47,882 bases of DNA, from contig NZ_VWPL01000024.1 of assembly GCF_008630065.1 (NCBI RefSeq), positions 1 to 47,882 of the forward strand, in the 5' to 3' direction. A program made the translations under genes and the position numbers. A model generated the notes under the pieces. That model made no database searches. It was given only the letters and a program-made list of their open reading frames with translations, and was not told where the DNA came from. Shown here in pieces: positions 28,368 through 37,876 of this stretch (position 1 is its first letter; the number at the start of each line of letters is the position of its first letter). The DNA comes from Blastochloris sulfoviridis. GTDB lineage: Bacteria; Pseudomonadota; Alphaproteobacteria; Rhizobiales; Xanthobacteraceae.

Positions 28368-29087
28368 TCACGCAAGTTCGAGCGCACGCAGGAACGCCTC
28401 GCGCTCGCGCGGCGGCGGCAGGCCGCGCGGCTCGTAGACGCGGCGGCTGAGGAAATGGCCGGTGAGCGCGAAGCCGGCGGCGATGTCGGCCGGCGACGGC
28501 ACCTCTTCACCGCCGAGCAGGAACGCCGGCAGCACCAGCAGCCGGTCGGCCCAGGGCGCGCCGGCCGCGCGCGAGGCGGCGCAGCCGGTCTTGGGCGACA
28601 CGAAGGCAAGGTCGGCGCGCACGCCCGTCAGCGCACAGGCGCCGAGGTCGAGGCCGAAGCCGAGGTCGGCCAGCACCCCAAGCTCGAAGCGCACCAGGAG
28701 TGCCGCCGCCAGCAGCGGCTCGGTCAGCCGCCCCGCCACCCGCTCGGCCGCCGCGTGCAGGCCGGGGTGCGGATCGCGCTCGGGCAGCAGCCGCAGCAGC
28801 GAGGCCAGATGCTGCAGCCCGAAGGTCGAGGCCGGCGTGGCGATCAGCGCCGCCGCCCGCAGCACCTGCCCCTCGACCAAATAGGTGCCCAGATGCTCGT
28901 CGAGCCGCGCCCGCCAGGTGGCGACCACCGTGTTGCCGGGCTGCAGCACGCCCGCGAGGCTGCGCGAGCGCCCGCCCCGCACCAGGCCGAGATGGCGGCC
29001 ATGCGCCGCGGTCATCAGTTCGAGGATGATCGCGGCCTCGCCGTGCCGGCGGCTGCCGATGACCAGTCCCTCGTCCGTCCAATCCAT
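28368..29087 (-). CDS. recO: DNA repair protein RecO
   Basis: Protein of 239 residues in the RecFOR recombination pathway that loads RecA on SSB-coated DNA. The N-terminal OB fold has DEGLVIGSRRHGEAAIILELMT and HGRHLGLVRGGRS (about 5-47); the helical body carries FELGVLADLGFGLDL, and the later cysteine pair of some RecO proteins is reduced to TGCAAS. The ATG at 29087 (MDWTDEGLV) is chosen over a TTG at 29108. In related genomes recO follows era directly; here it is separated from era by about 2 kb containing an opposite-strand peroxidase gene. Confidence 0.95.
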   Translation of the reverse strand: MDWTDEGLVIGSRRHGEAAIILELMTAAHGRHLGLVRGGRSRSLAGVLQPGNTVVATWRARLDEHLGTYLVEGQVLRAAALIATPASTFGLQHLASLLRLLPERDPHPGLHAAAERVAGRLTEPLLAAALLVRFELGVLADLGFGLDLGACALTGVRADLAFVSPKTGCAASRAAGAPWADRLLVLPAFLLGGEEVPSPADIAAGFALTGHFLSRRVYEPRGLPPPREREAFLRALELA

Positions 29088-29194
29088 CGCCGTCTCAATT
29101 CGCGCCAAACGGGCCGACAGGCCCGGACTTCGCAGTCCAGTTGCTGAAAAACCCTTCCGCCACCAGGGATTTTGAGCGAGTCTGGAATCTCTGT

Positions 29195-29324
29195 CTCATA
29201 CGGCTTCCGGCCTGCAGGGCCGGAGAACCGTATGCCAGTCACCGAAAAATCCCTTCCGGATCAAGGATTTTTCGGCGATCCCGTTTCCGGGATCCCGAAG
29301 GGATCATCCGGAAACCGTATCAGG
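29195..29324. repeat. Family B palindromic repeat (copy 2)
   Basis: Full-length copy with ends 'catacggcttccgg' and 'ccggaaaccgtatcagg', inner 'ccgaaaaatccc' and 'ggatttttcgg', and 'tcccgaagggatc'. It lies upstream of recO and 227 bp upstream of the peroxidase start. Confidence 0.88.
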
Positions 29325-29550
29325 ATGGCGCGGCCCGCCGCGCCAAAACAGCGGAGGCTGCGCCATTGGCCGAAACCGTTGATCCAAACCGTTGGTTCAA
29401 GCCATTGGCATGGATGCAGCTTTGGGCCGCATCCGGGTTTCTACGCCCGGCGCGATTGACCCAAAGCAAAGCGAAAGGATCTGTTTTTAATCATTCTAAT
29501 TGTCGCTCGCACCGCCCCCGCGATGCCAGCTCCCGAAACGGAGAGGTGCC

Positions 29551-30696
29551 ATGAAGAGCAATCCGCAGAGCAATCCGCAGAGCAAACAGATGAGCAACCC
29601 GCAGGGCGAACAGCAGCGCAGCGCGCCGCGCGACACGAACCGTGACATGACCCGCGTCCTGCTGACCACAACCCTGCTGGCCACCACCATTCTGGCCTTC
29701 GCCGGCCTGCCCGCCTTCGCCGACGACGCGGCGCTGCAGAAGGAGGCCGCAGGCTACTTCAAGCCGATCCCGTCGATGGTTCCGGCCGTCAAGGACAATG
29801 CGGTGACCCGCGACAAGGTCGAGCTCGGCAAGATGCTGTTCTTCGATCCGCGCCTGTCGGCCTCCCAGCTCATCAGCTGCAACACCTGCCACAACCTGTC
29901 GATGGGCGGCGACGACAATCTGGAGACCTCGATCGGCCATGGCTGGGCCAAGGGCCCGCGCAACGCGCCGACCGTGCTCAACGCCGTGTTCAACATCGCC
30001 CAGTTCTGGGATGGGCGGGCCGGCGACCTGAAGACCCAGGCCAAGGGGCCGATCCAGGCCGGCGTCGAGATGAACAACACGCCCAAGGTGGTCGAGGAGA
30101 CGCTGAAAAGCATTCCCGACTACGTCGGGAAGTTCAAGGCGGCCTTCCCCAACGAGGCCGAGCCGGTGACCTTCGACAATCTCGCCCGGGCCATCGAGGC
30201 GTTCGAGGCCACGCTGATCACGCCCGGCTCGCGCTTCGACCAGTTCCTGGAGGGCAAGCTCGACGCCCTCAACGCCACCGAGAAGACCGGCCTCAAGCTG
30301 TTCATGGACAAGGGCTGCGTCGCCTGCCACAGCGGCGTCAATGTCGGCGGCGAGGCCTATTTTCCGTTCGGCGTGGTCGAGAAGCCGGGCGCCGACATCC
30401 TGCCGGCCAATGACCGCGGCCGCTTCGAGGTGACCAAGACCGCCGACGCCGACTACGTGTTCCGCGCCGGCCCGTTGCGCAACATCGCCCTCTCCGCCCC
30501 CTACTTCCACTCCGGCAAGGTGTGGGACCTCAAGCAGGCGGTGGCGATCATGGCGACGAGCCAGCTCGGCGCCAAGCTCAGCGACAAGGAGATCGAGGCG
30601 ATCACCGCCTTCCTCGGCACGCTGACCGGCGAGCAGCCGCGGGTCGAACTGCCGGTCCTGCCGGTAAGCACCGACAAGACGCCGCTGCCGAAGTGA
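29551..30696 (+). CDS. Di-heme cytochrome c peroxidase
   Basis: Periplasmic enzyme of 381 residues that reduces hydrogen peroxide with electrons from cytochrome c. Heme motifs are CNTCH (110-114) and CVACH (256-260); GHGWAKGPRNAPTVLNA and FWDGRAGDLKTQA are family hallmarks, and NIALSAPYFHSGKVWDL contains the late conserved His region. A signal peptide ends near AFA-D (about 58). The ATG at 29551 follows a good 'ggagagg', which gives an unusual N-terminal extension with repeated SNPQ units; an ATG at 29647 would give a normal signal peptide. The gene interrupts the usual era-recO order on the opposite strand. Confidence 0.93.
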   Translation: MKSNPQSNPQSKQMSNPQGEQQRSAPRDTNRDMTRVLLTTTLLATTILAFAGLPAFADDAALQKEAAGYFKPIPSMVPAVKDNAVTRDKVELGKMLFFDPRLSASQLISCNTCHNLSMGGDDNLETSIGHGWAKGPRNAPTVLNAVFNIAQFWDGRAGDLKTQAKGPIQAGVEMNNTPKVVEETLKSIPDYVGKFKAAFPNEAEPVTFDNLARAIEAFEATLITPGSRFDQFLEGKLDALNATEKTGLKLFMDKGCVACHSGVNVGGEAYFPFGVVEKPGADILPANDRGRFEVTKTADADYVFRAGPLRNIALSAPYFHSGKVWDLKQAVAIMATSQLGAKLSDKEIEAITAFLGTLTGEQPRVELPVLPVSTDKTPLPK

Positions 30697-30703
30697 GGCG
30701 GCC

Positions 30704-31103
30704 ACGTCGTCCCGGGGCGACTTAGTCCGAAGCGTCATCCCGGGCGAGGCGCCAGCCGAGAGCCGGGATCGTCAGAATGGGCCTCGTCATCCCGGGCGAG
30801 CGAAGCGAGACCCGGGATCGTCAGCGGGACAAGACACCCCTTCCGGAGCACGATCCCGGGTCGCGCGGCTTCGCCGCTTGCCCGGGACGACAGCCCGGGT
30901 CTCGTCATCCCGGGCGAGGCGCCACCCCGCCGTCGTTCCCGGCGAGCGCACCATAGGTGCGCGAGGGAAGGGAACCCATCTGACCACAGGCGGGACGCCA
31001 CCCTGCGGCGCAGGATGGGTCCCCTTCCCGAGCATCGCTGCCGCGATGCTCGCCGGGGACGACCACGGTCCGGCTTCGGCCCTTGCCCGGGACGACGGCC
31101 TGG
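30704..31103. repeat. Cluster of family A repeats (copy 3, several units)
   Basis: Three to four partial and full family A units lie head to tail between the peroxidase and era ends ('gtcatcccgggcgaggcg', 'gagacccgggatcgtc', 'cttgcccgggacgac'). A different palindrome is nested at 30931-31063. No gene is present. Confidence 0.8.
30931..31063. repeat. Nested palindrome within the family A cluster
   Basis: Arms 'gtcgttcccggcgagcg' / 'gctcgccggggacgac' and 'aagggaacccatc' / 'gatgggtccccttc' face each other, giving a long interrupted hairpin of about 130 bp with family A sequence on both sides. Confidence 0.65.
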
Positions 31104-32030
31104 TCACTCCCGCGGGAAGTCGAGCCCCATCTCGCGGTAGCGCTCGGGGTCGTCGCTCCAGTTCTCGCGCACCTTGACGAACAGGAACAGGTGCACCTTG
31201 GCCTCGACCGCCTCCTCGATCTCCTTGCGGGCGGCCATCGAGATCGCCTTGATGGTCTCCCCGCCCTTGCCGAGCACGATCTTCCGCTGGCTCTCGCGCT
31301 CGACGAAGATGGTTTGCTCGATGCGCGCCGAGCCGTCCGGCCGCGTCTGCCAGGAGGTGGTCTCCACCGTCGACTGGTAGGGCAGCTCCTCGTGCAGGCG
31401 CAGCGTCAGCTTCTCGCGGGTGATCTCGGCGGCGAGGCTGCGCAGCGGCGCGTCCGACACCTGGTCCTCGGGGTAATGCCACGGCCCCTCGGGCACGCGC
31501 TGGGCCAGCCAGCTTCGCATCTCGTCGATGCCGCTGCCGGTGGTGGCGGACACCATGAAGGTGGCCTCGAACGCCAGCCGCCGGTTGAGCTCGGCCGCCA
31601 GATCCAGCAGCCTCGGCTTCTCGGCGACCACGTCGACCTTGGTCAGCACCAGCACCCGCGGCTGCGCCGCGCCGGCAAGCTTGTCCAGGATTGCCTCGAT
31701 CTCCGGATCGATGCCGCGCCGGGCATCGATGAGCAGGCAGACGAGGTCGGCGTCGGCCGCCCCGCTCCAGGCGGTGGTGACCATGGCGCGGTCGAGCCGG
31801 CGCTTCGGCGCGAAGATGCCGGGCGTGTCGGCCAGCACGATCTGCGAAGCGCCCTCCATGGCGATGCCGCGCACCAGGGTGCGGGTGGTCTGCACCTTGT
31901 GGGTGACGATCGCCACCTTGGCGCCGACCAGCGCATTGACCAGGGTCGATTTGCCGGCGTTCGGCGCGCCGATCAGGGCGACGAAGCCGCAGCGCGAGGG
32001 CTCTACGCCGGGAGGCGTGCCGTCGGTCAT
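31104..32030 (-). CDS. era: GTPase Era
   Basis: Ribosome-assembly GTPase of 308 residues that binds 16S rRNA near its 3' end. G1 GAPNAGKST (about 21-29), G2 region with TTRT, G3 DTPG, and G4 as TKVD in place of the commoner NKxD; the C-terminal KH domain has VLGKGGETIKAIS. The ATG at 32030 is the natural start. It lies in the rnc-era order with rnc upstream, but about 350 bp of repeats separate the two, so co-transcription is less certain than usual. Confidence 0.97.
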   Translation of the reverse strand: MTDGTPPGVEPSRCGFVALIGAPNAGKSTLVNALVGAKVAIVTHKVQTTRTLVRGIAMEGASQIVLADTPGIFAPKRRLDRAMVTTAWSGAADADLVCLLIDARRGIDPEIEAILDKLAGAAQPRVLVLTKVDVVAEKPRLLDLAAELNRRLAFEATFMVSATTGSGIDEMRSWLAQRVPEGPWHYPEDQVSDAPLRSLAAEITREKLTLRLHEELPYQSTVETTSWQTRPDGSARIEQTIFVERESQRKIVLGKGGETIKAISMAARKEIEEAVEAKVHLFLFVKVRENWSDDPERYREMGLDFPRE

Positions 32031-32074
32031 TCTGGGTGCCTCATATGGCTTTTGGTTGATCCCCTCGCCTCTTC

Positions 32075-32330
32075 TTCCCTCTCCCCTTGCGGGAAAGGAT
32101 GGCGAGGCCGAGCGTTAGAGCATTTTCCGCAAAAGTGGGAACCGGTTTTGCGAAAGAAAAAGCGACAACTCAAAGACTTGGAGCGTCAGCATGATCCAAT
32201 CGGATCGGTGGACGCTCTAGCGAGGTCGAGCCGGGTGAGGGGTCTCCTCACGCATGGCAAAATATCACCCCTCACCCGCCTCGCGATCTTTCGATCGCTC
32301 GGCACCCTACTCCCGCAAGGGGAGAGGGAA
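32075..32330. repeat. Family C palindromic repeat interrupted by a RIME-like element
   Basis: Left part 'ccctctccccttgcggga' to 'gaggccgagcgtta' and right part 'gcgaggtcgagccgggtgag' to 'cccgcaaggggagaggga' form one family C palindrome, split at 32117/32220 by the element at 32118-32219. The intact copy at 11750 shows the joined sequence. Confidence 0.85.
32118..32219. repeat. RIME-like 102-bp element (nested copy)
   Basis: Runs from 'gagcattttccgcaaaag' to 'ggtggacgctcta', with internal palindromes 'aaccggtt' and 'gatccaatcggatc'. A second copy of 106 bp is at 39896-40001. Its length and two-palindrome make-up resemble the Rhizobium intergenic mosaic element RIME1. It sits inside a family C repeat, with TA at both junctions. 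Confidence 0.85.
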
Positions 32331-32369
32331 GGAAGGCAGCTCCCAACCAACGGATGTTCCGAGGCGACC

Positions 32370-32386
32370 GTGCGGAAACCGCGTCA
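32370..32386. repeat. Family B end fragment overlapping the rnc stop codon
   Basis: The motif 'gtgcggaaaccgcgtca' matches the family B end; its TCA is the TGA stop of rnc on the minus strand. Confidence 0.5.
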
Positions 32387-33100
32387 GGCATCACTCGGCA
32401 TCCGGGAGATGACACCCTGCCGGACCAGGAATTCCTCGGCCGCGGACTGCTCGGCCAGCCGCTTGGAGCGGCCGCCGCCCTCGACCCCCGGCAGGCCGGG
32501 CAGCTCCACGGCGATGGTGAAGCGCGGCGAATGGTCCGGCCCCACCCGCTCGACCACCCGATAGACCGGCGGCGGCAGGCCGCGCGCCTGCGCCCACTCC
32601 TGCAGCGCGGACTTGGGGTCGCGCGCCGGCACCACCGGCGACAGCATCCGCTTCGACCAGTGGCGCTCGATGAACGCCTCGGCCGCGGCGTAGCCGCCAT
32701 CGAGAAACACCGCGCCGATCACCGATTCGCAGATATTGGCGAGGATCGCCGCCTTGCGCCGGCCGCCGGTCTGCACCTCGCCGGGACCGAGCCGCATGTG
32801 CGGGCCGACCTGCCAGTCCTGCGCCACCTCGGCGCACGACTCCTTGCGCACCAGATCGGCGAGCCGCTGCGACAGCTCGCCCTCGTCGGCGTCGGGGAAG
32901 GCGCGGTAGAGCATGGTCGAGACGGCAAGCCCGAGCACATGGTCGCCCAGGAACTCCAGGCGCTGGTAGCTGTCGAGCCGGGCCCGGGCGCCGCTCGCCG
33001 CGCTGACATGGGTCAGCGCCAGCTCCAGCAGGGAGCGGTCGGCAAACGCATATCCGATGGACGCTTCGAACTGTTCGAGAGGATCGCGCTTCCGGCTCAT
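32384..33100 (-). CDS. rnc: Ribonuclease III
   Basis: Double-strand-specific endoribonuclease of 238 residues that processes rRNA precursors and structured mRNA. The catalytic domain has the signature QRLEFLGDHVLGL (about 46-58, with the acidic residues Glu49 and Asp53) and ANICESVIGAVFLDGGY; the C-terminal dsRNA-binding domain begins at DPKSALQEWAQARGLPPP. The ATG at 33100 overlaps the lepB stop codon as ATGA, so translation is coupled to lepB. An open frame continues upstream but is not homologous. Confidence 0.96.
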   Translation of the reverse strand: MSRKRDPLEQFEASIGYAFADRSLLELALTHVSAASGARARLDSYQRLEFLGDHVLGLAVSTMLYRAFPDADEGELSQRLADLVRKESCAEVAQDWQVGPHMRLGPGEVQTGGRRKAAILANICESVIGAVFLDGGYAAAEAFIERHWSKRMLSPVVPARDPKSALQEWAQARGLPPPVYRVVERVGPDHSPRFTIAVELPGLPGVEGGGRSKRLAEQSAAEEFLVRQGVISRMPSDA

Positions 33101-33843
33101 CGCACCAGCTTGAATATCCGTTCCCAGCGCACCGTCCAGGGCCACTGCCAGACCTGCCAGGCCGACTTGCCCTCCTCGAGCGAAAAGAAGATGACCTCGG
33201 CCCGGCCGATCAGATTGTCGAACGGCACCGGCCCCACCGCGCTCTCCACCCGCGAATCGGTGGAATTGTCGCGATTGTCGCCCATCATGAAATAATGGTT
33301 GGCCGGCACGACATAGACCTTGGTATTGTCGTAGAAACCGTTCTCGACCATGTCGAGCGTGGTGTAGGACACGCCGTTCGGCAGCGTCTCGCGATAGCGC
33401 GGAATGGGCACGCGGCGGCCATCCGCTTCCTCGGAGACGAAATCGTCGATGCGCTCGCGCGGCACGGCGTCGCCATTGATCTGCAGCACGCCGTCGATCA
33501 TCTGGATGCGGTCGCCCGGCAGGCCGATGATCCGCTTGATGAAATCGGTGTCTTCCTGGCGCGGGTTGCGGAACACCGCGACGTCGCCGCGCTTGGGATC
33601 GCTGGCCAAGATGCGGCCCGAGAACAGGTTGGGCGACAGCGGCAGGGAGAAGCGGCTGTAGCCATAGGAGTATTTCGACACGAACAGATAGTCGCCGATC
33701 AGCAAAGTTTCCTTCATTGATCCTGAAGGAATGTTGAAGGGCTGAAACAGGATTGTTCGAATGAACAGTGCGATCAGCAGCGCCTGAAACAGGACGCGCA
33801 CGGTTTCGTTCGTTCCGCCGTTTTTCTTGGCTTCGGTCGACAC
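33097..33843 (-). CDS. lepB: Signal peptidase I
   Basis: Inner-membrane protease of 248 residues that removes signal peptides from exported proteins. One N-terminal membrane segment (about 15-33) is followed by the Ser-Lys dyad: Ser42 in NIPSGSMKETL and Lys103 in TDFIKRIIGLPGD; box E is MMGDNRDNSTDSR. A GTG start at 33843 with 'aggatc' upstream is preferred; the frame is open to 33915. It is in the acpS-lepB-rnc block and its stop overlaps the rnc start. Confidence 0.96.
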   Translation of the reverse strand: MSTEAKKNGGTNETVRVLFQALLIALFIRTILFQPFNIPSGSMKETLLIGDYLFVSKYSYGYSRFSLPLSPNLFSGRILASDPKRGDVAVFRNPRQEDTDFIKRIIGLPGDRIQMIDGVLQINGDAVPRERIDDFVSEEADGRRVPIPRYRETLPNGVSYTTLDMVENGFYDNTKVYVVPANHYFMMGDNRDNSTDSRVESAVGPVPFDNLIGRAEVIFFSLEEGKSAWQVWQWPWTVRWERIFKLVR

Positions 33844-33915
33844 GTTGATGATCCTGGATCTCGACGCAAGCCGCGTCCCGGCGCTCCTATAGCCGCTGGA
33901 GAGGCTGCGGCGCAA

Positions 33916-34329
33916 TCAAGCCAAGGTGTTTCCGGGCGGAATCGCCGAGATGATCACCACGGCGCTGGCCAGCGGATAGTCGTCGGTCAGGGTCAGGTCG
34001 ATGCGGGCCGCGAAGCCCGGCGGGGTGATGGCCTCCAGCCGCGCCGCCGCGCCGCCGGTGAGCCTCAGCGTCGGCCGCCCGCCCGGCAGATTGACCACCC
34101 CCATGTCGCGCCAGAACACCCCGGCCCGGAACCCGGTGCCCAGCGCCTTGGCGCACGCCTCCTTGGCGGCGAACCGCTTGGCGTAGGTGGCGGCCTTGGT
34201 CACCCGCCGCTCCGCCGCGGCGCGCTCGACCGGCGTGAAGACGCGCTCGATGAAGCGCTCGCCATGGCGCTCCAGCGTCTTCTCGATGCGGCGGATGTCG
34301 ACGAGGTCGGAACCGAGGCCGAGGATCAT
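33916..34329 (-). CDS. acpS: Holo-[acyl-carrier-protein] synthase
   Basis: Enzyme of 137 residues that transfers 4'-phosphopantetheine from CoA to ACP. Magnesium-binding motifs are [13 protein letters not shown] (Asp8) and [17 protein letters not shown] (Glu near 58). The end [17 protein letters not shown] is typical. The ATG at 34329 is 9 bp after the pdxJ stop, a conserved alphaproteobacterial arrangement, and lepB follows 72 bp later. Confidence 0.95.
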   Translation of the reverse strand: MILGLGSDLVDIRRIEKTLERHGERFIERVFTPVERAAAERRVTKAATYAKRFAAKEACAKALGTGFRAGVFWRDMGVVNLPGGRPTLRLTGGAAARLEAITPPGFAARIDLTLTDDYPLASAVVIISAIPPGNTLA

Positions 34330-34337
34330 GCCGCTGC

Positions 34338-35099
34338 TCACGCCACCCGCGCCGCCGCGCGGCCACGCTCCATCGCCGCCCGCAGCGTGCGGATCACCGC
34401 CGGAAGCCCCGCAAACAGCGCCTCGCCCATGATGAAATGGCCGGTGTTGAGCTCGACGATCTCGGGGATCGCCGCGATGGTCTCCGAGGTGGCGTAGTCG
34501 AGGCCGTGGCCGGCATGGATCTCGATGCCGAGACCCGCGGCCTGCCGGGCGCCGGCCTTGAGGCGGGCGAACTCGGCTTCGGCGTCGGCCGCCTGCCCGG
34601 CCAGCACGAAATCGGCCCAGTGGCCGGTGTGGAACTCGACGGCCGGCGCGCCGATCGCCGCCGCCGCCGCGATCTGCGCCGGATCGGGGGCGATGAACAG
34701 CGACACCCGGATGCCGGCGGCGACCAGCCGGCCGACATAGGGCGTCAGCGCCGCCCGCCCGCCCGCGGCGTCGAGCCCGCCCTCGGTGGTGCGTTCCTCG
34801 CGCCGCTCCGGCACCAGGCAGCAGGCGTGCGGCCGGGTGGCGAGCGCGATCGCCAACATCTCGTCGGTCGCCGCCATCTCGAAATTGAGCGGCGCGCTGA
34901 TCTCCGCCCTCAGGCGGCGAACGTCGTCGTCGCGGATGTGGCGGCGGTCCTCGCGCAGATGGAACGTGATGCCGTCGGCGCCGGCCGCCAGCACCGCGTG
35001 GGCCGCCCGCACCGGATCGGGATGGGCGCCGCCGCGGGCATTCCGCAGCGTGGCGACATGGTCGATATTGACGCCGAGGCGGAGCGGCGGAACGGACAC
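34338..35099 (-). CDS. pdxJ: Pyridoxine 5'-phosphate synthase
   Basis: TIM-barrel enzyme of 253 residues that condenses 3-amino-2-oxopropyl phosphate with deoxyxylulose 5-phosphate in vitamin B6 synthesis. It begins [19 protein letters not shown], with [36 protein letters not shown] and [13 protein letters not shown]. The GTG at 35099 is chosen because GGAGG ends five bases before it; a TTG at 35111 is also in frame. It heads the pdxJ-acpS-lepB-rnc cluster, 3' of family A repeats. Confidence 0.96.
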   Translation of the reverse strand: MSVPPLRLGVNIDHVATLRNARGGAHPDPVRAAHAVLAAGADGITFHLREDRRHIRDDDVRRLRAEISAPLNFEMAATDEMLAIALATRPHACCLVPERREERTTEGGLDAAGGRAALTPYVGRLVAAGIRVSLFIAPDPAQIAAAAAIGAPAVEFHTGHWADFVLAGQAADAEAEFARLKAGARQAAGLGIEIHAGHGLDYATSETIAAIPEIVELNTGHFIMGEALFAGLPAVIRTLRAAMERGRAAARVA

Positions 35100-35125
35100 G
35101 GAAGCCTCCAATGATGACGACGACG

Positions 35126-35368
35126 GGATCTCGTCGTCCCGGCCAAGCGGCGCAAGCCGCGCGAGCCGGGACCGTTTTCAAAATGGGGTGTCTTTTCCGG
35201 CGGACGATCCCGGGTCTCGCAGCTTCGCTGCTCGCCCGGGACGACGCCTGATCCTTCCTGTCATCCCGGGCAAGGGCCGAAGGCCCGCGACCCGGGATCG
35301 CGATCAGGAAGAAGCACCCTTCCTGCCAACGGTCCCGGGTCTCGCTCGCGCTCGCCCGGGACGACGCC
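35126..35368. repeat. Family A intergenic repeats (copy 4, two units)
   Basis: Two consecutive units fill the gap between pdxJ and the rsh stop: 'gtcgtcccggccaagcgg' to 'cgcccgggacgacgcc', then 'gtcatcccgggcaagggc' to 'cgcccgggacgacgcc'. No gene is present. Confidence 0.82.
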
Positions 35369-35375
35369 GAATAAC

Positions 35376-37598
35376 TCAGCCATTATAGCGTTCGACCGAC
35401 GACACCACCGACTTGGCCCGCAGATCGGCGATGATGGCGTTGAGGTGCTTGAGGTCGAACACCTCGATGTCGATGGTCACCTCGGTGAAATCGGGCGAGC
35501 GGCGCGACATGCGGACATTGTCGATATTGCCGTCGCGCTCGCCGATCACCTGGGCGATCTGGGCGAGCGAGCCCGGCTCGTTGAGCGAGGTCAGCTTCAG
35601 CCGGGCCGGGAAGCGGTGGCGTTCCTGGCCGTCGACGTCCCAGCGCACGTCCAGCCAGCGCTCGGGCTCGTCGTCGAACACCTTCAGCGCCGGCGACTGG
35701 ATCGGATAGATGGTGATCCCCTCCCCCGGCGTCAGGATGCCGACGATGCGGTCGCCCGGCACCGCCCCGCCATCGGGCGCGAAGCGCACCGGCAGGTCGC
35801 CATTGATGCCGCGGATGGGGATGGCCGGTCCGGCCGGCGACACCGCGCCGTGGCCGGGCACCTTGAATTTGACGCTGCGCGCGCGCGCCAGCGCGAACCA
35901 GCCGGCCTCGGTGATCGGCTCCGGCTGCCGGCGCTGCTGCTGCGGCACGCTGACATCCTCGGTCCACTCGGGGAACACCGCCTTGATCACGTCATTGGCG
36001 CGCAGCTCGCCGCGGCCGACCGCCGCCAGCGCATCCTCCAGCGAGGTGCGGGCGAGACGGTGCAGCGAGGCGATGACGCGCGGCTCGTCGAACGGCTTGC
36101 CGGCGCGCTCGAACGCCCGCTCGACCAGCTTGCGCCCGAGCCCGGCATATTGCGCGCGGATGGCGGCGCGGGTGGCGCGGCGGATGGCGGCACGCGCCTT
36201 GCCGGTGATCACCACCGATTCCCACGCCGCCGGCGGCGTCGCCCCGGTGGCGGTGATGATCTCGACCTCCGAGCCGTTCTGCAGCTCCGACACCAAGGGC
36301 GAGATCTTGCCGTCGATCTTGCAGCCCACCGCGGTGTCGCCGATGTCGGTGTGCACGGCATAGGCGAAGTCGATCGGCGTCGCCCGCCTGGGCAGCGCGA
36401 TCAGCCGGCCCTTGGGGGTGAAGCAGAACACCTGGTCGTGGAACAGTTCGAGCTTGGTGTGCTCCAGGAACTCTTCCGGTGAATCGCCCTCGGCCAGCAG
36501 CTCGATGGTGCGGCGCAGCCAGCCATAGGCCTGGGTGTCGCTGGACAGCCGCTCGTAGGCGCTGTTGCCGTCCTTGTAGAGGGCGTGGGCGGCGATGCCG
36601 TATTCGGCGACGTCCTGCATGCCGCGGGTGCGGATCTGCAGCTCGACGCGCTGGCGGCCGGGGCCGACCACCGTGGTGTGCAGCGAGCGGTAGCCGTTCT
36701 GCTTGGGCGTCGAGATGTAGTCCTTGAACCGGCCGGGCACCATCGGCCAGGTGGTGTGGACGATGCCGAGCGTGCGGTAGCACTCGGCCAGTTCGCCGAC
36801 GATGACGCGGAAGCCGATGAGGTCGGAGAGCTGCTCAAAGCCGACCGTCTTGCGCTCCATCTTGCGCCAGATCGAATAGGGCCGCTTCTCGCGCCCGGTG
36901 ACCTCGGCGGTGATGCCGTTGTCGGCGAGCTTCTTGGTGAGCTGCGCCTCGATCTCGGCGATCGCCTGGATGTGGCGCTCGCGCGAGGATTCGAGCCGGC
37001 CGACGATGGTGCGGTAGGCCTCGGGCGAAAGCTGGCGGAACGACAGCTCCTCAAGCTCCTCGCGGATCGCCTGCATGCCCATGCGCCCGGCCAGCGGCGC
37101 GTAGATCTCCAGCGTCTCCTCGGCGATGCGGTTGCGCTTGACCTCGGGCACGTAGTGCAGCGTGCGCATGTTGTGCAGCCGGTCGGCGAGCTTGACCAGC
37201 AGCACCCGCACGTCCTCGGCGATCGCCAGCAGCAGCTTGCGCAGGTTCTCCGCCTGCGCCGCCTGCTTGGAGACCAGGTCGAGCTTCTTGATCTTGGTCA
37301 GGCCCTCGACCAGGGCGCCGATCTCGGCGCCGAACAGCTCGTCGATCTCGGCACGGGTGGTGGCGGTGTCCTCGATGGTGTCGTGCAGCAGCGCCGCGAC
37401 GATGGTGGCGTCGTCGAGTCGCAGATCGGTGAGGATCGCCGCCACTTCCAGCGGGTGCGAGAAATAGGGATCGCCCGAGGCGCGCTTCTGCGTGCCGTGC
37501 GCGCGCATCGCATAGACATAGGCGCGGTTGAGCAGGGCCTCGTCGGTATCGGGATTGTATCGGCGAACGCGCTCGACGAGCTCGTATTGCCGCATCAT
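35376..37598 (-). CDS. rsh: Bifunctional (p)ppGpp synthetase/hydrolase, RelA/SpoT homologue
   Basis: Stringent-response enzyme of 740 residues. The hydrolase HD domain is complete: SHPLEVA (His48), LLHDTIEDT (His72, Asp73). The synthetase has IGFRVIV, [19 protein letters not shown] and [14 protein letters not shown] domain ([14 protein letters not shown]) follows, then a helical region, and a C-terminal ACT domain (about 665-740). Both active sites look intact, as expected for the single RSH of alphaproteobacteria. The start is one of two adjacent ATGs (37598 or 37595). It lies downstream of rpoZ on the same strand, the typical order. Confidence 0.96.
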   Translation of the reverse strand: MMRQYELVERVRRYNPDTDEALLNRAYVYAMRAHGTQKRASGDPYFSHPLEVAAILTDLRLDDATIVAALLHDTIEDTATTRAEIDELFGAEIGALVEGLTKIKKLDLVSKQAAQAENLRKLLLAIAEDVRVLLVKLADRLHNMRTLHYVPEVKRNRIAEETLEIYAPLAGRMGMQAIREELEELSFRQLSPEAYRTIVGRLESSRERHIQAIAEIEAQLTKKLADNGITAEVTGREKRPYSIWRKMERKTVGFEQLSDLIGFRVIVGELAECYRTLGIVHTTWPMVPGRFKDYISTPKQNGYRSLHTTVVGPGRQRVELQIRTRGMQDVAEYGIAAHALYKDGNSAYERLSSDTQAYGWLRRTIELLAEGDSPEEFLEHTKLELFHDQVFCFTPKGRLIALPRRATPIDFAYAVHTDIGDTAVGCKIDGKISPLVSELQNGSEVEIITATGATPPAAWESVVITGKARAAIRRATRAAIRAQYAGLGRKLVERAFERAGKPFDEPRVIASLHRLARTSLEDALAAVGRGELRANDVIKAVFPEWTEDVSVPQQQRRQPEPITEAGWFALARARSVKFKVPGHGAVSPAGPAIPIRGINGDLPVRFAPDGGAVPGDRIVGILTPGEGITIYPIQSPALKVFDDEPERWLDVRWDVDGQERHRFPARLKLTSLNEPGSLAQIAQVIGERDGNIDNVRMSRRSPDFTEVTIDIEVFDLKHLNAIIADLRAKSVVSSVERYNG

Positions 37599-37729
37599 GG
37601 ACGCAAACCCCAACGCGGTACGGTTGCTGGACTTATCGTCGCAGCTCGGCCGCGACGCAAGGCACAAGACGGGCGGATGCCGCCCCAAACGCAAAGCGGC
37701 CCCGCTCGGGGCCGCCAGCAGGCTTCGGA

Positions 37730-37852
37730 CGGCTTCCGGCTGATCCCTTCGGGACACCGGAAACGATCCCGCCGAAAATCCCTGTTCGGAAACGGGATTT
37801 TTGACGACAGGAACACGGTTCTCGGGCGCGATCGGCCGCAAACCGTATCAGG
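37730..37852. repeat. Family B palindromic repeat (copy 3)
   Basis: Inverted relative to copies 1 and 2: 'ggcttccggctgatcccttcggga' region at the left and 'gcaaaccgtatcagg' at the right, with 'cgaaaatccc' and 'gggatttt' facing inside. It fills the rpoZ-rsh gap. Confidence 0.82.
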
Positions 37853-37876
37853 CGGACGGGACAGGGCGCGGCGGCC

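Noticed and set aside
35126-35368. Family A units as a CRISPR or tRNA-like structure
   Set aside because: The units are dispersed through the genome segment, have no unique spacers, and do not fold as cloverleaves.
37598-37841. N-terminal extension of the RSH protein
   Set aside because: The extra 81 codons are translated from a family B repeat and do not match RSH proteins; homology begins at [11 protein letters not shown].
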